From Asterias amurensis (taxonomy: Eukaryota; Echinodermata; Asteroidea; Forcipulatida; Asteriidae): 64,000 nt of DNA. The notes below the pieces were generated by a model, which was not told where the DNA came from, did not search any database, and was given only the letters and a program-made list of their open reading frames with translations. This document shows, piece by piece, positions 56,992 through 64,000 of the stretch (the first letter of the stretch is position 1; every line of letters starts with the position of its first letter). Position numbers and translations under genes: made by a program. The DNA is taken from the NCBI RefSeq assembly GCF_032118995.1, contig NC_092662.1:16133701-16197700 (forward strand), given 5' to 3'.

Positions 56992-57624
56992 ATTTTTGTC
57001 TGAAATCCGCTGATAGTATTTGAACAATAACAAAAGTCCATGAGCAAAACTGCACATCATGTGAAAAAGACACCTGCATAATTGATACGGCATTATGAGT
57101 AATTTTTTAATCATAATTGTTTAGAATCGTTAATTGTAGTTGAGGTTTTTTATCAGTCAGTTTTGTCAATGGTTAATTTTAACTCATTAGAATAGATAGA
57201 ATTTATTTATATAGACTTGTCCTTCAAATCATTGGTACTCTGGGATTTTATCCTAACCCTCCTGTAAAATATAGAAATAAGACACTTTTGCACAACAGCA
57301 GGGGTGCTTTTTTTTAGGGGGGAACTGAGGTGGTGCCAACCAACCAAACTTTCAATGCTCTAAAAGCACATTTTTATTTGAACATTTTGGCTTCTATTTC
57401 TTCTTTCTCTATTTTAATTTAAATTAAATTAAACAATTATTTAAAAATTGACAGGCTCTGGACGGGGATTTGGTCCAGCCAGAGCCTCCTTGTCAGCTGC
57501 GTAGTTGCATATGCAATAATGTCCGCCGGATAGTATTGCATAGAGGACACCATTGCATGCGACACCCTTCTTATGCCCTTTCATAAAAGAAGCATACAGG
57601 CCTGCATGCTTACATCACCAGTCC

Positions 57625-57780
57625 TGGAATTTCATATTTAAGAGAGCAAGGCCACTTCCATGATTGGAAGAGCACTTCCATTGGAAAACTTAAAGTCTGT
57701 GGGGAATGTTTGAAGGGGCAAAAAGGTCAAGACAATACCAAGGGGTATTGGCCATGGCCTCCGTACAATTTCAGGCCTGC
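57625..57780 (+). repeat. Family-eta dispersed repeat
   Basis: CCTGGAATTTCATATTTAAG, GAGCAAGGCCACTTCCATGA, AAAACTTAAAGTCTGTGGGG and CAATTTCAGGCCTG in sense order. Confidence 0.75.
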
Positions 57781-58589
57781 GTTTCTCATCGATAGCAGGT
57801 GCCTAGGTTTTGCTTTGTGCCATAAAGGTCTCTTATAGTCAGTGTTCTTTGTACTCTTACCCAAAGATTTAATATCTAAAATATTATAATGTACTATCTA
57901 GTAATTATGATGTATTATTGCAATAAATATTATATCAACATTCAAAAAATGTCTGCAAGTGTAAGGTTTGTTAAAAAATGTGTAAAAATGTTTGTTTTAA
58001 CAAAATAGCTTGGAAAGATTTAAAAACTACAAGTACATCTAATATTTCACATAAAATCTTTTTACTTAATATTCTTAATATATTATTTATATAAAATCTT
58101 GGATGGATTGCCCCACTTGCTTTGTCCAATTTGGAGAGGGAACATGCCCCTCCCCCCACACGCAAAACAACAAAATAATATGCAAACAGCGCCCTCTTGC
58201 AAGCAGTTTGCACTTCAACTTCAATAATTAAATAGCGCCCTCCATTGACGAAAAGTGGATCCAGTTAAAACATGGCGCCGCCCATACAAAGTGAAAAACA
58301 ACATGTGTGCAACTAAAACTATGCAGGATTGCAGGCTACTTAGATAGAAGACTCATTGTATAAACGTAGTGCATGTTCTGTTGTTCTGGTGGTCAAAGTC
58401 ATTTTTAATCGATAGATATCTCCAAAACTGAGCTAGAATTTAACAAACTGCGGTCGTCATTGAGTTTTGAGTTAATTGAGGAGTTGACGTTTGTTGGCGA
58501 TGTCACTGTGACTGTCACCTGTCAGTGTCAGTGTCACACAGTGTGTGCAGCTTTTCTAATTTCTGTACACACCACCGAGAGTTACCATC

Positions 58590-61500
58590 ATGAATAATCA
58601 ACTAGTCAGGCCAACAGCTCAGCTAGCCTCCAGAGCATGGAACAACTTGAATGGTTTGTTTGCTGTGTACAAACCGTCAGGAATGCCAGTCAAGTATGTC
58701 AGAGAGACAATACAAACTTCCCTCATTGAAGGTAAATATCAAAATCATACGTAGATGTACAGCCCCACTTGTGTGGCCAAGGCTAGCTAGTCTTGGCCAC
58801 ATAAGCGGGGCTAGTAGTAGTATGTGTAATGCTATTTTTTTAAAAGATAAGCTAGTGTCAAGATTTTCAGGTTCGCACTGGAAGGACAGAGGGATCTCCA
58901 GAACTACCAAAATTCGACTCATGAATGCTCTCGTCTTCCCAATAGCCACCTATGGGTCTGAAACGTGGGCTGCGGGTAAAGCAGACAGGAACAGGATCAA
59001 CGCTTTTGAGATGTGGTGCTGGAGGAGAATGCTGAGAATATCATGGCAAGAGCACAAGACCAATGTTTTTGTTAGAAACCTGATAGGAGAAGATAGACAC
59101 ACCTTGTCCTCAAAAATTAACAAAAACAAGCTTCAGTACTTTGGTCACATATCCAGAAGAGAGGGGGACAACCTTGAGAAGATCTTTATGCAAGGATGTG
59201 TTGCAGGTAGTCGCCGACGTGGCCGTCAAAAACTTCGTTGGACAGACGGAATCAAAGAACTCACGGGCTTATCAATAAATGTTGCTTATCGATCTGCACT
59301 GGATAGACAGAAGTGGAACTACATCATAAACAGGGTCACAAAGGGTTAGCCATGACTCATAGGACGACGACGACTGATGCAGATTGCAGTACACTTCGTG
59401 GGGAGCGGGTGACGCAGGGATTATATGGAGTACAGTTCAATAATTTTATTTCAATCTCTCTCTCACTCAGTCTCAGTACATGTTATAATAGGCGGTACTC
59501 TTCACACACGGCGCCACCACCGCTGCACCAGGTATGTGCAGCAAGCAGTGCTCAGAACCACAGCCTGCTGTAGTGACATGAAAGCTATTACAAATTTGTA
59601 ATTAGATAGATAGGTAATGCTGCTGTTTAAACAAATTTGAATCTGCTCTCATTTATTGTCAAAAATGTTTTTGTAATGGCATTAATGGTAGCAATTACAA
59701 TCATGTGGTCAATTTTAAAGAACTGCACCCACTAAATCAATATGACCTACCCAACACTCTGTCTGTTGTAATTTCAACCTCCTGTTTTGCATTTCTAGAT
59801 TTGAACAAATTGGAGCAACGCCCTCAGAAGCAACTCGTTAAAGTGGTTCAAGACGTTGCAAGACTTGAAGACACTCCCAATGCTTTGATGGCTGTACAGG
59901 TGCCAAGCTTTGCTGATCATCCGTTAGTCAGAGGACCACTCTTCTCTAGGATAAAAGTTGCTGTTGTGTCGGTCGGAGTGGACACAAAAATGTCTGGTGT
60001 CATGGGTATGTTACTGTACGTTATAAAATTTAGAAAAATAGAACTAGCTGGTTGGAAACTGCTTACCAACCAACGGGAACTTTGGTATAAAAACTGCAAA
60101 AAATACGAGTGGCCTGATGTTCCGACCCTAGAAGAGTCTTTTTATTTTAGCCTTTGAGAAATACTCTGCTTTGATAAATACATCAGGCCACTAAAGCACT
60201 AGCATTTTTGTGTCATTATGTAAATGAAAAGAGTTTCCAGTGAGGGATATTATCCTCCCTAAAATCATTGCCTGTGGATTTAGTACTTTAATTTTTAAGC
60301 ATGTAAACCTAAAATCAAAACATTCTTTAACTTTGTATTGCCTGAACTCAATCTGGAACAATCTTCTTCTTTTTTATCTCCAACTGCAGTTCTTTCTGTC
60401 AAAGATGGAAGCAAGAAGATTGAGTCGTATCTTGGCGCAAGGATGCCCAAGGTCTATACAGTGAAAGGTCGGTTTGGTATCGCCACAGATTCACATGATG
60501 CCGAGGGGAAAATCTGGCAAAAAACATCGTTCAGTGAGTAAAACTTGTTATTTCTTTTATTAGATATTTGTTTAACTTTGATTCGGGGACCTGATGGAAA
60601 CAACAAGAAGATGAGAAGCTGCCATAGCAAAATCTAGAATCAAGTTGCCCAAAAGGAGCAACAAAAAGCAGGATCAAGTGAAGAATTCTATGAAACAGCG
60701 ACAAACTAGAGAAGTGGAGCTAGTGGTCATTGAGTCCTAAAATCTGCTGCTACTGAACGAGAGCCCTATTGTCTGACTAGGTGTGCTGTTCACTCACACT
60801 TTTTGGGCCCTGCTGCACTGATTGAAAAAGAGAGGGGGTTCGCCTGGCTGCATATTGCTGACAGCACCTTAGAAACCATTACTTAGAAATCAGTTTCATA
60901 CTTCGAAGCGTAGCTCCACAATACCTTGCAGGAAAATACTGAATGTTGAACCGCCTTGAGCATCGTTGAGTGATGGATCAGACACTACAAGCAAACGCTA
61001 TTATTATTTATTGTTTATTTTCTTTTATCTGTCAGAGCATGTCACCTGTGAGAAATTTGACCGGGTCATTTCCAACTTGGAGAGAAAGCACCAGAAGGTC
61101 TTGTTCAGGTCAGTGTTGGCTTTATAACCCTAGCATTTTTTTTTATTACTTTAAAAATGTTTTCTATATCACCTTACTTCTTGGAGTTGGAAGGCCACTT
61201 CAAGGTGAGAGCTACAGTATGGGCTGCCTACCTTAATCAACTATCACCAGAGGCACGTTGCCACAAACTCCTGGGGCTGAAACACGGGTAACCTCTTCAC
61301 AGTCCATAAGAATGTAGGCTTGGGTATTGTCCACAGAGCAGAACCTTCTTAGTAATAAGTTTGGTAATGCCTTGAGGATTAAAGAGTACTTTTGGTAATT
61401 ACTCCACAAGTTACCAACCATAAAAGAGCACTGGAGAACTGGTAATTTTTTTAAAGACTGTAAGAAATGACCCCTTTGAAGTAATGTACTTTTTTATTGC

Positions 61501-63455
61501 AACCTCAAGATGGGAAAAGCCTGGTGCCATTGTTGATTTTGAATGATATTTGTTTCTGTGACTTGATCAGTCACAAGTGATCAATCAAATTGGATTCTCC
61601 CCAAGACATGGTTGGAGACATCATGGTTGGGAACACAAGTGTCAAGACCAGGACTCGAACCCAAACTCAGCTGATCAGAAACACCAGTGCGTGAGTCTTG
61701 TGCTCTTAACCACACAGCCACGATACACCACAATGTCTCAGGCCTTTTACTTCAAGGGGCAACAAATGCGATTGCCTCATGCCTCCTGGACTAGACCACC
61801 GAGAATTTCGGTAGTCTAGTTGGTAAGACACTCCTCTAGAACTGCAATTGTCGTGGGTTCGAGTCCCACCAAAGTAACATGCCTGTGATATTTTTTTCAC
61901 AGGACTCAGGAAAGTACCGAGTATACAGTGCTAACACACATCGGTGTATGGGTAAAAAGCAAAAATTCATATTTTCCTACTTTGTTTTGTAGCAATGCTG
62001 GAGTGGATCTTGAGAGTCAAGAAGCGTATGAGTTGGCTGTCCGTGGTCTGCTCAGACCGTTCGGTGAGGACCTTCCACCTCTAATCCTGAACATCAGATG
62101 TATCCATTTTGAGCCGCCAGACTTTGAGTTGGGTGAGTCTCAATGCTACTTACTTAAATCAATGTGTTTGATTTAATCAGGTTTTCCCGGTTAGTTCAGC
62201 AAAAATTAATTAAATTTCATGTGGAATTTTCTTCTTTGAGTAGGGTTGATTCTGAAAAGAACCGGTGGTCATCGACTAAACAATTCAATCAGTATGCTCT
62301 GATCATCTTCAGGATTAAGCATACTGATCGAATCGTTGATGTTAACCACCGGTTCAGAATCAACGCTACTCAAAATGGTGTTACCGCAAACCCCTCTTAG
62401 TTATACTAAACAAATTCGCGCATTTTCCCCTATTTCATTCGAACTTAGGTTTCTTTAGCTGCTATTACATTCAATTTAATATTCGTTCTTCTTTAATTTT
62501 GTTCTTCTCATTTAATTTTGTTCTTCTCATTCATGTTCGTTTGAGTCAGTCTGTATTTAATTCGGATTATACTATGGAATTGATAGGTTGACCAGCCTCT
62601 CGCTGTTTGCTTTTACAAAATTTAATCTTTGCAACCTAATGAATTTGATAGGGCTCTAACTCAGAAGAGGTCATTGGTTCGAGTTCCACTCCAGCGATTT
62701 TTCTTTGTATAACACCAAATAATCTAGTGAATTTGAATGATCTCAAATCAATGGTGAATGGCAAACTGCTAAAATAAATTACTCTGTTTGACTGATTAAT
62801 GCCGATGCATGGCAGCATTCAACATTCAATTGATGCGATCAGTTGTTCATGTAGATTTGATTTTGGCGGTCTCCTATTTTGTCAATAGCTTGGTCGGGGT
62901 TTGTAAGAAGTCAGAAAGTAGCATGGCTTCTGACTGACAACCCCTGAACAAAGATGTTGACAAAAACATGAACCTTTCTTCTTATACTTTTTCACTTAAA
63001 GGAAACCACACTCTTATTATTATCATTACTGTATAATTTGAGAGATGTTTGAAGCTTTGCATGGTTGAAGGATAAGAAATAACTATAATATCAGTAAACT
63101 TGTGGGTATAATTCTCTTTTTTTGGCTGTACCAACAAGTTTACTGTTGTTTATAGTTTATTCTTACCGTATAATTTGATCAATTTTTATCTTCAGAAATT
63201 GAATGCATCCATGAAACAGCCCAATACCTCAGGAAAATTGTTCACGATCTCGCCCAAGACATGAAAACCAGCGCCGTTGCGACACTTGTCAGGCGAACTC
63301 AAGACGGCCCACTCACGCTGGATGAGGCTCTCCTCAGGAAACAGTGGTCTCTTCCGTACATTGATGAGGGACTGAGGACCTGCAGACCGCTACTCAAGAA
63401 GAAAATGTTCAGTGTGAGGAGAAAGGTCGAGGGCATTCTTGAGGAGACAAGGTGA
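58590..63455 (+). CDS. TRUB2: TruB-family pseudouridine synthase, TRUB2-like, complete
   Basis: Coding exons 58590-58731, 59799-60005, 60390-60533, 61036-61108, 61993-62132 and 63196-63455 (phases 1, 1, 1, 2, 1), 321 aa against 331 in human. TruB-family enzymes isomerise uridine to pseudouridine in RNA, and vertebrate TRUB2 acts in mitochondria on mt-RNA. The first ~23 residues have Arg and no acidic residue, as in a mitochondrial presequence, followed by the family motif LNGLFAVYKPSGMPVK. VPSFADHPLVRGPLF matches TRUB2. VDTKMSGV (108-115) aligns with the HxLDxxASGVL motif and retains the candidate catalytic Asp109. Later YTVKGRFGIATDSHDAEGK, EAYELAVRGLLRPF and TLVRRTQDGPLTLDEALLRKQW also fit. 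The ATG is the first in frame. Intron 1 carries a LINE fragment, intron 4 SINE pieces. Confidence 0.95.
58761..58812. repeat. Perfect-looking hairpin in TRUB2 intron 1
   Basis: AGCCCCACTTGTGTGGCCAA pairs with TTGGCCACATAAGCGGGGCT around GGCTAGCTAGTC. It directly precedes the LINE fragment. Confidence 0.85.
58813..59349 (+). mobile_element. 3' end of a non-LTR retrotransposon (LINE) ORF2 in TRUB2 intron 1
   Basis: An open frame of about 160 codons ending in TAG reads the C-terminal part of LINE endonuclease-reverse transcriptases: HWKDRGISRTTKIRLMNALV, FPIATYGSETWAAGKADRNR, FEMWCWRRMLRISWQEHKTN, KLQYFGHISRREG and GRQKLRWTDGIKEL. The endonuclease and RT catalytic core (YxDD) are absent, so it is a 5'-truncated copy, the usual fate of LINE insertions. 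Same orientation as TRUB2. The frame is still open, so the insertion is fairly young or chance-preserved. The clade is not assigned. Confidence 0.88.
61232..61360 (-). repeat. Single reverse copy of the 80-bp unit and tail found in ASS1 intron 9
   Basis: TATCACCAGAGGCACGTTGC, AACTCCTGGGGCTGAAACAC and TTCACAGTCCATAAGAATGT…AGG are the reverse complement of the unit and tail at 49430-49530. One copy only, not amplified. Confidence 0.8.
61620..61870. repeat. Cluster of two tRNA-like SINE heads in opposite orientation
   Basis: Minus strand 61722-61640: GTGGCTGTGTGGTTAAGAGC (A-box-like) and GTTTGGGTTCGAGTCC (B box). Plus strand 61800-61870: GGTAGTCTAGTTGGTAAGAC and GTGGGTTCGAGTCCCACC. The second has a good T-arm but a poor acceptor stem. 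Read as tRNA-derived SINE parts, not functional tRNAs. Confidence 0.6.
62640..62700 (+). repeat. tRNA-like sequence in TRUB2 intron 5
   Basis: TAGGGCTCTAACTCAGAAGA, then GGTTCGAGTTCCACTCC. B-box and T-arm are recognisable, the rest of a cloverleaf is not. Confidence 0.45.
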
Positions 63456-63588
63456 TGGTTTCTTGTGCGAAAGATTCGTCGATTGATTTGTGACTTGATT
63501 TGGTTACTGGTTTGCCAGACTGAAGTCTCCAAGTGAGATGAGGGATAGACTTGTTAATCTGGATTAAGTTACTAGTTCAGTATAGTTT

Positions 63589-63594
63589 AATAAA
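63589..63594 (+). terminator. Candidate TRUB2 poly(A) signal
   Basis: AATAAA 134 bp after the TRUB2 stop codon, the nearest hexamer. Confidence 0.6.
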
Positions 63595-63604
63595 CCTTGT
63601 CGAC

Positions 63605-64000
63605 TAAGCAAATTTTGCTGAAAACGTGTACTTTTCAAATTTTGCTGAAAAAGTTTACTTTTCAAATTTAAAAAGTGGTCTGAAAAAAAAGCAAATATTG
63701 CTGATAAAATGTACAAGGCTATATAATAGCCTTAAGTACAGGTTATATAATAGCCTTAAAGTACTTGTTGGCAAATGTTGGCGAAAAAGTGTACAAGGCT
63801 ATATGTATATAATATAATGTGCCAAAAAAAAGCACAAATAGTCTTGTGAACTTTGCAAATTTTGCCGAAAAAAAGTACAAGGCTATAGCCTTGTGAATTT
63901 TGCTGAAAAAGTGTACAAGGCTATAGCCTTGTGAACTTTGCCGAAAAAGTGTACAAGGCTCTATGTATATTGTGATTTTGCAAATTTTGCTGAAAAAGTG
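63605..64000 (+). repeat. Degenerate tandem array at window end
   Basis: Irregular repeats of GCAAATTTTGCTGAAAAAGT and GTACAAGGCTATAGCCTTGT. The second word contains the palindrome AAGGCTATAGCCTT. The array continues past the window edge. It starts 11 bp after the TRUB2 poly(A) signal. Confidence 0.9.

Larger units (their letters stand above)
55658..58589. other. V-ATPase G 3' flank / TRUB2 upstream region
   Basis: No supported exon. Contains family-eta copies (about 56028-56145 and 57625-57780), family-epsilon remnants (about 56340-56510 and 56828-56991), and a short GCATATGC/GTCC-GGAC block (about 57505-57570). An AATAAA near 57922 is a distant candidate poly(A) signal. The last 100 bp contain overlapping GTCACTGTGAC/GTGTCAGTGTCAC words before TRUB2. 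Confidence 0.5.

Noticed and set aside
61800..61870. Functional tRNA gene
   Set aside because: The T-arm and B box are good but acceptor and anticodon stems do not pair well; a SINE-derived sequence explains it better.
1..64000. CRISPR arrays, operons, Shine-Dalgarno sites or other prokaryotic systems
   Set aside because: Introns, poly(A) signals and animal gene families show nuclear eukaryotic DNA; the tandem repeats lack the spacer structure of CRISPR.

Overview
This is a eukaryotic, animal-type window: coding regions are split by GT-AG introns, genes are spread over tens of kilobases, and the space between them is AT-rich and full of short dispersed inverted-repeat elements. The gene content (argininosuccinate synthase, V-ATPase subunit G, TRUB2, an EGF-repeat protein, piggyBac-derived proteins), together with TTAA-flanked short elements of a kind I associate with sea-star genomes, suggests an echinoderm, most likely an asteroid. 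That assignment is from memory of such repeats, not from a search.

Layout. 1-2753, minus strand: exons of a protein made of tandem EGF-like domains, leaving the window at position 1. 6.2-12.5 kb, plus strand: a four-coding-exon gene for a secreted protein with a signal peptide, 31 seven-residue VTTVAPP-like repeats and a C-terminal PAN/Apple-like domain. 15.1-24.0 kb, minus strand: exons of an unrecognised secreted or membrane-anchored protein (5' UTR exon near 23.7 kb, start exon at 19.4-19.6 kb, exons at 17.6 and 15.1 kb). It may be the 5' part of the EGF gene, but the joining exon was not found. 19.6-26.7 kb is otherwise intergenic and repeat-rich, ending in three consecutive palindromes just upstream of argininosuccinate synthase.

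26.8-50.8 kb, plus strand: a complete 13-coding-exon argininosuccinate synthase gene (ASS1, 428 aa). Its 16.2-kb second intron holds two antisense piggyBac-transposase-derived open frames, 5.3 kb apart. Both have lost two of the three catalytic aspartates, and both begin at a splice acceptor in the same codon phase. 53.7-55.7 kb, plus: V-ATPase subunit G (3 exons, 116 aa) with two CACGTG boxes in its promoter. 58.6-63.5 kb, plus: TRUB2 mitochondrial-type pseudouridine synthase (6 exons, 321 aa), with a LINE fragment in intron 1. The window ends in a degenerate short-repeat array.

ASS1, ATP6V1G and TRUB2 have no common pathway, but their human counterparts all lie on chromosome 9q, so the block may preserve ancient linkage. 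Every exon boundary given below was chosen by hand from GT-AG signals plus reading-frame continuity. UTR exons and transcription starts are much less certain than coding exons.
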